Of a stretch of 64,000 nucleotides of DNA, positions 13,114-24,429 are shown one piece after another. Position 1 is the stretch's first letter. The number at the start of each line of letters is the position of its first letter. A model generated the notes under the pieces. That model searched no databases, was not told the origin of the DNA, and was given only the letters and a program-made list of their open reading frames with translations. The translations under genes and the position numbers were made by a program. Source of the DNA: Citrus sinensis (taxonomy: Eukaryota > Streptophyta > Magnoliopsida > Sapindales > Rutaceae); the NCBI RefSeq assembly GCF_022201045.2, contig NC_068557.1, forward strand, positions 5,084,001-5,148,000, given 5' to 3'.

Positions 13114-13187
13114 AAGTAATCTCCCACTCAAGACATGTGACAAATCATCTAAGTAATCTCCCACTCAAGATATGTGACAAATCATCT
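13114..13187. repeat. 37-bp tandem repeat, two copies
   Basis: AAGTAATCTCCCACTCAAGA starts at 13114 and again at 13151; the copies differ at about one base (GACATG versus GATATG). A local duplication of recent origin in non-coding DNA. Confidence 0.85.
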
Positions 13188-13254
13188 AAGTTTTTAATAA
13201 CGTAATCAAACTGAAATAACATCACATGTTACTTAATCCAAGATTTAAAAAATT

Positions 13255-13460
13255 AAATCAATAGGTTTTGATCCAGTGAGAGAGTCCTCACACTTATAAT
13301 TATGAGAGCAATAGTTCGAGTTAGTTTCAGTTCTCCCTCAATTATCAAATCTCTAAGTAAAGACAGTCTCTCTTTTACGAAATGTAAGTGGAGTAGGTAT
13401 CTCTCAAATATAAAAAAGAATTAAGAGAATTTGAGCAGTGATTCGTAAGATCAATATACA
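13255..13460 (+). mobile_element. Possible tRNA-derived SINE
   Basis: GATCCAGTGAGAGAGTC resembles a pol III A box and ATAGTTCGAGTTAG a B box about 45 bp later, the spacing of tRNA-derived SINEs. No poly-T tail or clear target duplication found, so this is tentative. Confidence 0.35.
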
Positions 13461-14270
13461 CATCGTCATTGATCAAATGTATCAATTAATCAAACGCATG
13501 TGGCTGATTCTCTAATGATAGAGTTGAATCCACTGAATCAACTTGAGTGAAGGCCCAAAGACCCACATAAAAAGCCCAGAAATGACGAGATCTAGTTGTC
13601 GCTAATGGTTGACCAACTGACACCCACGCGCTTCCGGAGCACGTGGAACCACAAATTTTGTTCTTTCTTTAACTTTAGAGCATCCTTTACCTCGCACTTT
13701 GGAAACTACTGTCACTGCTGCCATTATAAATCAAAGAGAGAGTGACTCTTCAAGTTTTTTAACAAGAGAGATAAATAATAAACAATAGATATTTTTATTT
13801 CGTTTGAGTATTTATTATAAGTTTCCCATTTCTTTGAATTCCAAGAACATCATTTCAAAGAGAATCAATCAAGTTTGGTGAGTTGAGCTCGAGATTGAGC
13901 TTGAGCTTGAGCTTGAGTTTTCAACCTTATTATTCTTGTAGTGTGTGTTGTCAGCTTCTACTACTGGCCTTATTATTATTTCCTCAATTAGTGACCTTTT
14001 TGTGGGGTTTCATTTCATTTCAAAATCATATAATTTTTTTTAAAAAAAGAAACTTGTAGCACCAAACAAGTAGTAACCACCACCAGCTACAGGCGTTTAT
14101 GCAAATATTTTTTGTCTCAAATCTGCTGAGCAATAAAAAGTTGTGACTTGTGAGTTGTTCTTTTTTTTTTTTTTTATGGGTTTTTTGTTTTTCATAAGAG
14201 CATGGTTCTTGAGTGTTCTTCATATATTATGATCTGTGGAATGTTAGAAAGTGAGCACAACCACTTGAAG

Positions 14271-15365
14271 ATGTCTTGGATTCATCATCAAATGAAGCAA
14301 AAAGATGATTTTTACACTTACCCGCCTCCACTTTCCCCTTCTTTTCACAGAGAATCTACTAGCCCTTCATCATCATCATCTGGTACAAGAATTAGCCCTG
14401 CTGTGCTTTTCATCATAGTGATTTTGGCTGTCCTGTTTTTCATTTCTGGGCTGCTTCACTTGCTTGTTAGATTCCTAGTAAAGCACCCATCTTCTTCAGC
14501 TTCTAATAGCCAATCCAATGCTAGATACCCCACTGAGATTTCTGGCTCTGATGCCCTTCAGAGACAGCTACAGCAGCTTTTCCATCTCCATGACTCTGGT
14601 TTGGATCAAGCTTTTATTGATGCACTTCCTGTCTTTCAGTACAAAGAGATTGTTGGTCTAAAAGAGCCTTTTGATTGCGCTGTTTGTTTGTGTGAATTCT
14701 CTGAGAAGGATAAGCTCAGGTTACTTCCTATGTGTAGCCATGCTTTCCATATTAATTGCATAGACACTTGGCTGCTATCAAATTCGACTTGTCCTCTTTG
14801 TAGAGACACTCTTTTCACGCCTGGGTTTTCTATTGAGAATCCTATGTTCGATTTTGATGATTTTAGGGAAGAAGATGGGGGTCATGTTTGTGGAGAAAAT
14901 GGGCTCACTGCTAGTCAAAAAACCGCTGAGATTGAAGAAATTGTTGTTGATAAGGGTGTTTTACCTGTGAGACTTGGTAAATTTAGACGACTAAACGATG
15001 GGTTAGCAGTAGAGGCTGGAGGAGAGACTAGTAGTAGTAATTTAGATGCAAGAAGATGTTATTCAATGGGTTCATACCAATATGTGCTTGGTAATTCCGA
15101 CTTGAGGGTCTCATTGTGCACTGACAGGTGTGGCCGTGATACAAAGCTATCAAAAGGAACGGAAAACAATAGGAATTCTCCTGTTGATGGGGATGTGGAG
15201 GCGAAGAAAATTAGTAATATGGCTAAAGGTGAGAGTTTTTCTGTTTCCAAGATCTGGCTTTGGTCGAAGAAGGGAAAATTTTCAAGTTCGTCAGATGCTC
15301 AAATGGGTATGCCTCCGTCACTCAAAATGGATTTGCCATGGTTGGGAAAAACAGAAGAAAAATGA
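14271..15365 (+). CDS. ATL46: RING-H2 E3 ubiquitin ligase ATL46
   Basis: Single-exon ATL-family membrane ligase of 364 residues. Order: Pro/Ser-rich N-terminus (YPPPLSPS), membrane segment at about 43-68 (VLFIIVILAVLFFISGLL), GLD motif at 110-112, RING-H2 at 136-177 (C136, C139, C155, H157, H160, C163, C174, C177; the Trp of DTWLL precedes the last pair), then a long tail with the conserved EETSSSNLDARR-like and KGESFSVSKIWLW blocks. These tail blocks and MSWI at the start match Arabidopsis ATL46 as I remember it, which is why I choose 14271. An in-frame ATG at 14202 would add 23 residues unlike the family. RING-H2 proteins of this class recruit E2s and ubiquitinate membrane targets; the substrate is unknown. 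A T-run and Ser-rich codons precede the gene; nothing looks broken. Confidence 0.93.
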   Translation: MSWIHHQMKQKDDFYTYPPPLSPSFHRESTSPSSSSSGTRISPAVLFIIVILAVLFFISGLLHLLVRFLVKHPSSSASNSQSNARYPTEISGSDALQRQLQQLFHLHDSGLDQAFIDALPVFQYKEIVGLKEPFDCAVCLCEFSEKDKLRLLPMCSHAFHINCIDTWLLSNSTCPLCRDTLFTPGFSIENPMFDFDDFREEDGGHVCGENGLTASQKTAEIEEIVVDKGVLPVRLGKFRRLNDGLAVEAGGETSSSNLDARRCYSMGSYQYVLGNSDLRVSLCTDRCGRDTKLSKGTENNRNSPVDGDVEAKKISNMAKGESFSVSKIWLWSKKGKFSSSSDAQMGMPPSLKMDLPWLGKTEEK

Positions 15366-18300
15366 AAGGTATATTTTCGGTTGCCTGTATCAGGGTTAGT
15401 TCAATCAAACCTTTGTCAAGCCATTGTCCAGCTCTTCTTCTGAAATTTTTTTTGTTGTGCTAATTAAAATATTCAAATGGCTGATTGTGGCATTTTGAAA
15501 CCCAAGGATCAAGTTTTTCTTCAAAGGCATGTTCTTATTATAGGAATGACATAGTAGGATTCAAATAGGCGACTTCAAGTAGTTGACAGATTATGCTATG
15601 CTGTTGTTATTCATGCAGTGGAGAACTGGATATGTCTTCATGATGTATTTGTTCTATGAAAAGAAGATATCTATATGATTTGTTTGAGTTCTTTGCCTCA
15701 TTTTGGCCTTTCCAAACTTCTTGCATTAAGCTTTGGTGAGAGAAAATATGGAGGTTCGCTTGTTTGAATGTGTTGCATTGGCTGTAAAATTGTATGTCGA
15801 ACTGGAAAGTAGAATCATTATTTCATTGGACACACCTACATGTCATAAGCTCTGTTCCTACAGTTAATTCTAAATCTCCTAGAAGAAACTACTCCTTGTT
15901 CATATGTTGATATTTACTTTTAGATTAGTTTTGCACCTTCTAAATCATTTGCTAGGTCAGAAGCATCAATCACTACTAACTTAAAGCAAGCACTATGTTT
16001 TAATTGTTCAAGGAAATCCTTGTTTTCCGTGTAAAGTTTTGCAACCCAGAATGAGGAAATAAGAACAACTGTACATAAAACTTGTGGCCTTTAGTTCCGG
16101 TATGCTTTTAGTGAAGCTTACAAAACGAACCCTATTGATAGCAGAATATGCACATCATAGAATTATATGCTAACCATTTCCATTAATATGTAAAGCCTTC
16201 AGCTTAACACATAACAATGTCAGTCTAAAATGTAATCTTGGTTTATATATGTAGAATGATCTAAGGGATCAGGCAACTGCTTTTGCTTTTCTTGCCTTTT
16301 GAGGCATTGTGTGCTTTTCAATTCTCCTTTATCTTTATTTTCCCTTTTATATGCATATGCATAACCCTTTTGGGATGATAAGGTGAACCCAGTCCTTAGG
16401 GCTGGGCAGTTGGGCAGTGATGTTGTGGGATCAATGAAAGCAGTGTCACAGAATTTTTTATGATCTTGTGATGAAGTCTTTATTGCAATTGTACGTGGGT
16501 CACATTTTGCCCTTGCCATGTGATCGTGTTGAAATTAAGCCATATAATAAATCCTTGTTTATTGTAAAAATTAAGACTGATAAACTGAGGAGATTCTCAG
16601 TCAATGAAAGGGCAGCTGATGTGATTAGATTACTTAGCATTGTCAAAAGAGAGAGAGGAAAGAGAAAAAGTGCCACCATGAATTTAATTTAAAGCATTAG
16701 AAAGGAAGCTTATCATGGGTGCATATTTCTGGGCTTTTGGCAATGTCAGTGACTCAGTTCTTCTAAATAATTGTGACCGAAAAGAAAAAGGAGAGAATGA
16801 AAGGAAAAGGGGGGAAAAAAAGAGCAAACAAGAATTTTACATGTAATAAAAAATTTATTAGAAAAAAGGGGAAAAATTACAAAAAGTATATGATATTTGG
16901 TTTGAGAGTTAGAGGTTATGTGTTAAATTACAAAAAGTATATGATCATGAGTTAGATCCATTTAGATTTGAAACTAAAAAAACAAATGTTACCTTAGTTT
17001 GGGATTGATGTTGAGGGTGGTGTAAAAAGTGATTTTAAACTAATTAAAAATTAGCTTAGATATTTGATTACCGAAAATTAATTTTGGGTAAATCATCTTT
17101 TTCATTGATAATAAGTAGAAAGAAACATTTTGTTATATCATTGACATAACAAAGACAATGTTACCTAACTCCACCCAAGGAAGTGCCCAGCAAGAGTGGT
17201 GAGAAATGATTGTGTCACACGTGACATCTATACAAACTCTATTTAAAGGTAGTGAGTGACAAGGTCAAACCAATTTCATTTGCTACTTTTTTTCCACCTC
17301 TCATGAAATTATTATACAATATTGATTGGTTTAAAAATATAAATTCACACAATTATTTTATTTATTTTTTAGGCCCTTTTTTTAATAATGTAAATTCAAG
17401 TTGCTGGCTAAAGAGAGCTGTTTAAAAATCACTCAATTACTTTGTTACTTTTAAAAGTATTGTTCAGTTTGATATATTATAACTTTTAAAAAAATTATCA
17501 TTATTGTACTGTAAAAATAATTAGTGGTGAAGAAAATTAATTAAATATTTGGTAAAGTTTATTTTAAAAGTGTCGTTAGTTTTAATAACATTCATATGTG
17601 TTTGGTAAATCTTATTGTTAAACTGTTGTTAAAATATAAATAATTAAATTAAATATAACGTTAAATAAAATTTATTTATACATTTATAAATATGTATATA
17701 AAAGTTTTTTTTATTGTGTACATATAGTTATATAATAATGATGGCTAAAATAAATATTTTATATTATTAATTTTATTTTCTTATTTTGTTATCTCAATGT
17801 AATTGGTAATAATAATAATTTCTTTGAAGTTAATGATTTTTTAATTAATAAAGATAATTTTTTAATTTATATAATATGTATGTAAGTATGTGTGTGTGTG
17901 TGTGTACACACGTGTCTAAATTCTCAAGTGCAAACATCCTCTTTTTTTTTAAAAAAAAGTGCGGGCACGCTATTGAATCATATCATTCGATAGAATTAAT
18001 GTAAAATTCACTGTAAACTCATGTGGCTTAATAACATGTCTACATGAAAAAAAATAAAATAAAATAACGGCGTCCTCATGGGTGAAGTTACTATTTATAG
18101 TATATGATATATATGGAATCGTATCAAGTATATAATATTAAAATTGATTCTCAAAATCAATTTTTGAAAAGTTACCATATACTGTAGGATGATGTGATTT
18201 ATCAAAAATAATTTTTTTAAAAATTATCAAATATCAAAATTAACTTTTAATCTTTTAAAATCTTTTTTCACATTCCCAAAAATAATTTCAGACGGAAGAC

Positions 18301-19850
18301 GGACTCTTAACGTGGCTCGTGGAATCTGCGAGGCCACTATCCACCAGCCAAAACCAGGCCCAGCCTCCGGGTAAAATCGTAGCAAATTGTGCTTTCAAGA
18401 CTAGGCCCAGAATGTAAACGTTGTGCCACGTTTGCGTGCATTACGTGACAACCATTTCCTTCAACTATGCTGTTCTTTAATTTTATAAACGGATACGATT
18501 TGTTGGTCATACATTTAGCTTAAGTCAGGGACTTAACTGAATGGTTTCCAAACAGATTTACTTAATTGGTTATCCGAATTTGAATTTTGACTTCATAATT
18601 TCTTTGTAAAACTAAGTGCCAACTATTATATAACCGAGTAAGGATTTAAGGAGGAAAAAAAGGGACTTTGATAGAGCATCATTATATTTTTGGTTAGAAC
18701 AGAATGGAAAAATCCACCAACCATATATAGACAACACAAAGATGTTAGTTTTGCTAGCTAACAACTCATCCACTAAATGGTAATAATTGAGACAGGCCAA
18801 GCACTAACCTACCTCACCAACACTATTATTATGACATGGTTATAAATCTATTATTACCATCAGTATCACTTTGAAATTTATAAATGCATGCACTGGTATG
18901 AAAATTAAAAAAAAAAAAGGTAGAAAAAGATTATAAAGAACTTCTGGTAGTTTTTGAAACTCTAATACTGATTAAGTTCTTTGTTGATTTGAATTTACCT
19001 AATTACTTTCTACTCTAAATTAAACATGGTATGACGCTAACCAATTGAACTTTTTTTGGGAATACTTTTATTGAATCTTAATATTTACATATATTATTGT
19101 TATTTATGTTGCGTTATTTTTTTAGCGCCAACATCTCTCACATTTAAAAATATGATCTCGAAATACAAATATCAGTGTTAACATCCCATCAAACCAACCT
19201 TATTGAAGGATTAACTTAATTTGCAATCAGATGATATGATTAAAATTAAACTTCAACTAGTCAAAATATTAAAATTATCTAATTTAATTAATATACTTAT
19301 CATATACTTTTTAAAACTATCGATCGACTTTTGTAGTGTCAATTGATTCAACTGATAAAATAATTCAACGAAGTTAAATGTTGAAGCTTTGCCAACACGG
19401 AAGGTAAGGATGGGTTATCATCAAAGTTTTTTTTTTTTTTTAATTTTGTATTTCCTTTGTTCAAATCACAAATACAAACCCAGAAAAATGGACATTCAAT
19501 GCATACAAATTCCTTTGAATTATTGATGTTTCCTTGAATTTGAAGATTAACAAAACACCCACTTTACCTCCACCCCCACTCTCTCTCATTTACAAGTCCC
19601 ACCCCCTCTTAATTTGCTAATTATGTGAAGCCCCAAGCGTAATTTACATTAAATTACATTATCAATAACAATAAAAATAATAATAATTAACAAAAGCAAA
19701 TCAAGAAAATTTCATCCTCACTCCTCAGCATTCCTGCCAAAATAAAAATCAACCGCCAACGGCATGGCCCCACGACAAAGTACGGGCATGGGGCTGGCGC
19801 GCACGTTAACCTCCCACGCGGCGGACGCAGTTTTTAAAACGGAAGTCACA
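15366..19850. other. Intergenic spacer, AT-rich, no gene seen
   Basis: The first few hundred bases are ATL46 3' UTR. The rest holds only short open frames without recognisable protein signatures, AT-rich DNA, a purine-rich patch at about 16770-16870 and the (TG)n(AC)n tract at 17889-17913. The proximal part (19560-19850) lies downstream of the minus-strand gene that follows. Confidence 0.6.
17889..17913. repeat. (TG)n followed by ACACAC microsatellite
   Basis: About ten TG units run directly into ACACACG, so the tract is partly self-complementary. A similar, longer tract lies at 49175-49206. Confidence 0.85.
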
Positions 19851-19856
19851 TGACGC

Positions 19857-20387
19857 TCACGTGACGAGATTGAGCGGGGTAGTAAGAGGAGGCGTGTCTT
19901 TTCCGAAAACGACGGACGCGAACCTCGAGGAGAAGTCCCTGGACGCCAAATCCTCGTCGGTCGCCGCTCCCTCGTCGAAGTTCAAGGAGTAACTCAGGGG
20001 ATCGTAGTAGAATTTCGGCTGCTGCCTATGCTGGGCCCCACCGGCGCAACCACCGCGGACGCAAATGACGAAACGCTGGTGGTTCTTCCTAAACGTACGG
20101 ATGAAAGTCTTCCACTTGGGACCCGCGGTGATCTCGGACCACTCACGGAGCCTCTTCCATCCACGCGTCCACCAGGGGGCGTCGTTCGCTTTGTAATTGT
20201 AATCGACGGCCCTGATTCGCTCCCACCAGACCGACGACGGCGACTGCCCGGGTTTGGAGCCGAAACACGGGATCCAGAAACAACACCCTCCGTGGGAGGA
20301 GAACCTCTGCATATCGATATCATCAATGTCGTCAATGTCGGTATCAACAACGTTTTCGGAGGTGTTTTCGTGAGTTTGTGGGGGCAT
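19857..20387 (-). CDS. Conserved plant protein of unknown function (CCFWIPCFGS family)
   Basis: Single exon, 176 residues, starting MPPQTHENTSENVVDTD. I recall a plant family with the same blocks but no assigned function: a Cys/aromatic motif CCFWIPCFGS near residues 34-43, WWERIR, WWTRGWKRLREWSE, GPKWKTFIRRF-like (GPKWKTFIRTF) and the C-terminal FYYDPLSYSLNFDEG. No signal peptide or clear membrane segment; the paired cysteines near the N-terminus could be lipid-modified (inference). The Asp-rich N-terminus (TDIDDIDDIDM) is variable in such proteins. An open frame continues about 290 bp upstream without another ATG, and I treat that as 5' UTR. GC content is clearly above its surroundings, which also explains a long antisense open frame. 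Function not known. Confidence 0.8.
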   Translation of the reverse strand: MPPQTHENTSENVVDTDIDDIDDIDMQRFSSHGGCCFWIPCFGSKPGQSPSSVWWERIRAVDYNYKANDAPWWTRGWKRLREWSEITAGPKWKTFIRTFRKNHQRFVICVRGGCAGGAQHRQQPKFYYDPLSYSLNFDEGAATDEDLASRDFSSRFASVVFGKDTPPLTTPLNLVT

Positions 20388-21317
20388 TTTCGGGAATATA
20401 ATTACGACGGGGCCCCACACAGCCTCAGAAACTCTCTTTAGCTCAGGAGGAGGTGACCGGTAGAGTGGGGTGAGGTGGGGCGTGGTGTGGTGGTAAAATG
20501 AGGACGCGTTCGTTTTATTTGTCCACGAAGAAGAAGAAGAAACAAACGAAGCGCCTTTTGTAACGGAAATTTCGCAAGATGTGTAGGGAAACCGCCACCG
20601 GTAAATGCCGGTTGCCAGGTGTGCTTGCCATGACATATTTATTAGTTTTGTTCGTCCTGGCGCCTGCGTGCTCACTGCTTTGTTGTCATTTAGTTAATTT
20701 GGAAAATCCCTATTAAAAAAAAATTTAAAATGGTAAAATCAAATAAATTATGTTATAGTTTTTATTCATGTGTTAGGAGAAATAATTAGTGATAAATATA
20801 ATAGACGACAAGAGTTGGTATTTGATGAGTAATATTTCCATCTCTGTCTTAAGTATTTTAAAAATAATAATATTCGAAAGGAATAAATCACTTCGAAAAA
20901 AATGAATAAATCACTTCAAAAAATAAAAATAAAAATAAAAATAAGAAAAAGAAAAAACCTCGGCTGGTGGTCAGGGGGTCAACGGTTGTAATTGCAACTG
21001 TTTAACAGTTACTGGCGCGGGGTTGCAGGTGCGGTTATCCAGTACACTCAGAATCAATCGTCATCTTTCTTCAGACAAACCAGCACTGCACAACAAGATA
21101 AATAGCCTGTTATAAATTCCGCGGGTGCCACGTGGCATCTATCATTAGAAACTAAAATTTAAATTGTCGTGTGTCGAGGTGTATTTGATCAGAAGCACTC
21201 TTTCCAACTTACTACCAAACATAAATCATATGTTTATAGGGATGATGATAATTGGAGAATCTGACAGTCGGTGATGGCATTATGTAGTCAAATTTATTTA
21301 TTATAATTATGGAGAAG

Positions 21318-21453
21318 TCTATGTTACAGATTCTGTAACATACATCCCCCACTCCATGCACTCCACGTGTCCCTGCATGTGGAAACAAAGCAAGCAAATG
21401 GCACCCTTGGGGGGCCGGCTAACCTGGTCTGTATGTTACAGAATCTGTACCGT
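21318..21453. mobile_element. Small MITE with palindromic ends
   Basis: The left end TGTTACAGATTCTGTAACAT (itself a palindrome) is repeated inverted at the right end as ATGTTACAGAATCTGTACC, about 90 bp apart. The interior (CCACGTGTCC, GGGGGGCCGG) is GC-richer than the flanks. No target duplication could be fixed, so superfamily is open. Confidence 0.55.
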
Positions 21454-21700
21454 AGCCACCTCCTATAATTATTGCTGATTTATTTTTTTCAAAAAAGTAG
21501 GTTGTCTCATAGAAAATTCTCGACGCCTTCGGGTACTTTTTGTCGTTTATAAATATTTTTAATATTGTATTATTTTCTTTAAAAAAAGTATTTTAATGAT
21601 CATTCATTTTACTTGTTATAAGAAATGAAAAATTGTTAATGATGATTGAAGGATCCAAGAATTTCTGATGACTGTTTTCTTTCTAATCATCTGTGTTGCA

Positions 21701-21880
21701 AGAAATTTTAGAATACATCATAAGTATCATGTCAGTTATACAATAAATAAATAATACTATGACATGTGTGTATTTATTTTAAAAAATTATCATGCAAGTG
21801 GTGGTTATATTAAATTTAATCACACTTGTCATGCTTGCACTAATTAATTATAATACATATGAGGTATTCTAGAATTTCTC
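21701..21880. mobile_element. MITE, copy 1 of a two-copy family
   Basis: Ends are inverted copies: AGAAATTTTAGAATACATCA at the left, and GAGAAATTCTAGAATACCTC when the right end is read on the minus strand. Interior motif AAAATAAATACACA (minus strand) is shared with the copy at 58318-58500, which lies in the opposite orientation. No coding capacity. Confidence 0.65.
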
Positions 21881-22176
21881 ATGTATTGTTAGAACTGATT
21901 TGATATTTTATTTTATTTATTTCATAATATAATCATAAAATATTTATCTAAAATAATTTTTATTATTTTTAACAAAAATTCTCATTAACAACCAAATAAT
22001 TAAATTTTTTCGTTAAAAATCCAACTTATAAAAGTTCACTAATAAAAAATTTATTTAAATATATTCTATTTAAAAAATTATACCAAACAGAGTCTAATCT
22101 AAGCCGTCAAATAAATAGTTTTAAATGATTTGTTTTTAGAGTGTTTTGGTAATTTACATGTACATCTTTCATCATT

Positions 22177-22380
22177 AGAGTAATGATACAGCCATAAACT
22201 CTTGTATAAATTTATTTTGTATAAACTGACGTGACATTAATTCATTGGTTGAATGAAAATATAAAATAATAAAAACAAATCATGTGGGCCAAGTGATATT
22301 TAATTCAACCAATAAATTAATGTCACGTCAATTTATATAAAATAAATTTATATAAGAATTTATGACTATATCATTACTCT
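22177..22380. mobile_element. 204-bp MITE with 8-bp target duplication
   Basis: Both flanks carry TCATCATT (22169-22176 and 22381-22388), a perfect 8-bp duplication. Inverted repeats of about 78 bp start AGAGTAATGATA; both arms contain GACGTGACATTAATT and ATTGGTTGAAT. The 8-bp duplication points to a hAT or similar transposase. The good match of arms and flanks suggests a recent insertion. Confidence 0.88.
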
Positions 22381-23039
22381 TCATCATTATCATGGTGGGA
22401 TGAGCTTTTCATAAGGGCTTGCATAATGCTTTGCCAGGAGCGTGCCTTAAAATATATTTGCATAAGCTACGCATGTTATTCGGTTATCAAGCTTCAGCTC
22501 CTTCCTTTTCCATACTCACTGTACGAATGGATCTAAGCCCAAAGAATGTCAAATAGGCCCAAACATTTTTTAACACTTAAGAGAGCCATTTTATGAAAAA
22601 CGATTTTGCCCCCATTTAGCACCCGGTTGAGATTATAGTGGGTGATAAAATAAGTTAATTCTAGTATATGAATAAAATAAGTTGTTAATTAAAAAAGTTA
22701 TTATTTAGTAAATTATATTGTTGTAGTTGCTGTGAGTTTAAAGAACAAAGTACATGCATTTGATAAATTTTATTACAAATTACTATTTTATTATACAATG
22801 ACCAAAATACATATATGTTTTAATATACAATTAGGATTTATGGGAAAATAAGATTGTTTTAAGTGGATTTTGGGTTGTAAGGAAATGAGACAAAATCTCA
22901 CCAAAACAATGAATTTATTTTTTAAGGATCAAGGTACCTCACTTAACCGTGGTACATGGGTTGTTTTGGGCAACAAATGAGATGAAAAAGAGTGGAAGAG
23001 GTCTGATAATGGTGAGAGGTCAAATTTGAAACGTGGGAA

Positions 23040-23700
23040 CCTTAAAACAGTGTTTTTAGACCTGCAAAATAAGGAAAGAAGGTCAGAGGTGGAGCCGACG
23101 GTGGCCGGCGATCACACTTCGACGCTCAAGTCAGCTACTTAAACTTTTTGAGTGATGAGAGCTTGTAAGCTCTCTAAAAATGGTGGCTGGAGATTGAAGA
23201 AGACATCATTCCCTTTTTTGTGTGTGTATTGGTGATGAGTATGACAGAGATAGAACATTTTTGTCATTATAAGCATACTATGAGTACCTTGCCACGTGGC
23301 ACATTTTTAGTGGTGATTCTACTATCATTTTTGAAATTCTCATGTCTTTTTCACCTTTATCATGTCTTTTTCACCTTTGTAGAGGTTGTCTGGACAGTAG
23401 CAAGCGTGACAATTAAGGAACACTGTCCTTTGCGTGCTGCTTTTAATTTTTTGCAGATATTACAATTAGTTGTCCCCTCTTTTTCAACAAGATATTATTT
23501 TTTTGATTTTGCCAAATCAAATATTCTTTTTGGGCGAGGGAGATAGCACGTGTGGTGGATGTTTTTAGATATTTTCTTCAACACCTCAATCCTGTCATGG
23601 TGTACCTCGCGTACCAATTTAATTAGCAGGTGTAGTCGGTATAGGTTGGGTACCCTCCGAGGATAACTTATAGTCATATAACCTTTGCATCGACACGTAA
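23040..23700. mobile_element. Possible LTR-retroelement fossil fragment
   Basis: The phrase CGACGCTCAAGTCAG at about 23121-23135 recalls a motif near the ends of gypsy-type and large non-coding retroelements in dicots; a related phrase occurs in the fossil at 44.3 kb. A short direct repeat (CATGTCTTTTTCACCTTT twice, about 23341-23380) lies inside. No coding part or paired ends seen. Old and incomplete; by analogy only. Confidence 0.35.
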
Positions 23701-24429
23701 CGCTTCAGTTTCAATATTCTATTTATCCCCAAACAAAGATAAAATTATCTTTTATTAAAATATTAAGGTTATAATAGAAATTTTAAAAAAGTGTGGTGAC
23801 TTATTTAACAAATTACTTATAAAAAGTAAATTCGTTTTAATTTATACTTTCAAAATAGATAAACTTATAAAATAAATAATTTTTAAAAATTTATCAAATG
23901 CTTAATTTATCAAAACTTATGAAATAAACAAGTTATAATGTTTTATCCTCAATTCCAAACGACGCTGTAGTCACTAAGTCATTTACAACCTCTAGCAAGA
24001 TTTTTTTTTTCAGTCCACTGGGAGATAATTTGTTTGTATGAAAAAGTTCGCTTATATATTTATGGTTTCAGTTCACGAATCGTCGGAGTGTTGTTTTCCT
24101 ATCCAAAACTAAACTAGCACAATTAATCACAAAATTCCAATCCAAAATTAGGAGAAAAAAGAAAATTTAAAAGAAAATTTAGAGGACTCTAAAAATTACG
24201 CAGTAGAAAAAAATAATTAAATAAATTCTATTAGAACCAGAGGATAAATTATAACGTCTAATAATTTTTGTTTTATTTATTTATAATTGTTACACTCTAC
24301 AAAATATTATAATCTAGAGCTTATTGGAAAATTTTATTTTTTTGGATTAAATGAGACTATTGCTCAGAATACAATATATTACATGATATTATAACTAATA
24401 TTTACAATCACATAATTACTGAAACTAGT

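Larger units (their letters stand above)
10010..13990. other. Intergenic spacer with hAT element and SINE-like trace
   Basis: No gene recognised. It contains the hAT element at 10465-11229, a 37-bp direct repeat at 13114-13187, a possible tRNA-derived SINE at about 13255-13460, and otherwise AT-rich DNA. The last ~300 bp, with a repeated GAGCTTGAGCTT motif at about 13888-13918, are probably ATL46 promoter or leader. Confidence 0.6.

Noticed and set aside
20028-20441. 137-codon plus-strand frame
   Set aside because: Antisense shadow of the GC-rich conserved gene at 19857-20387.
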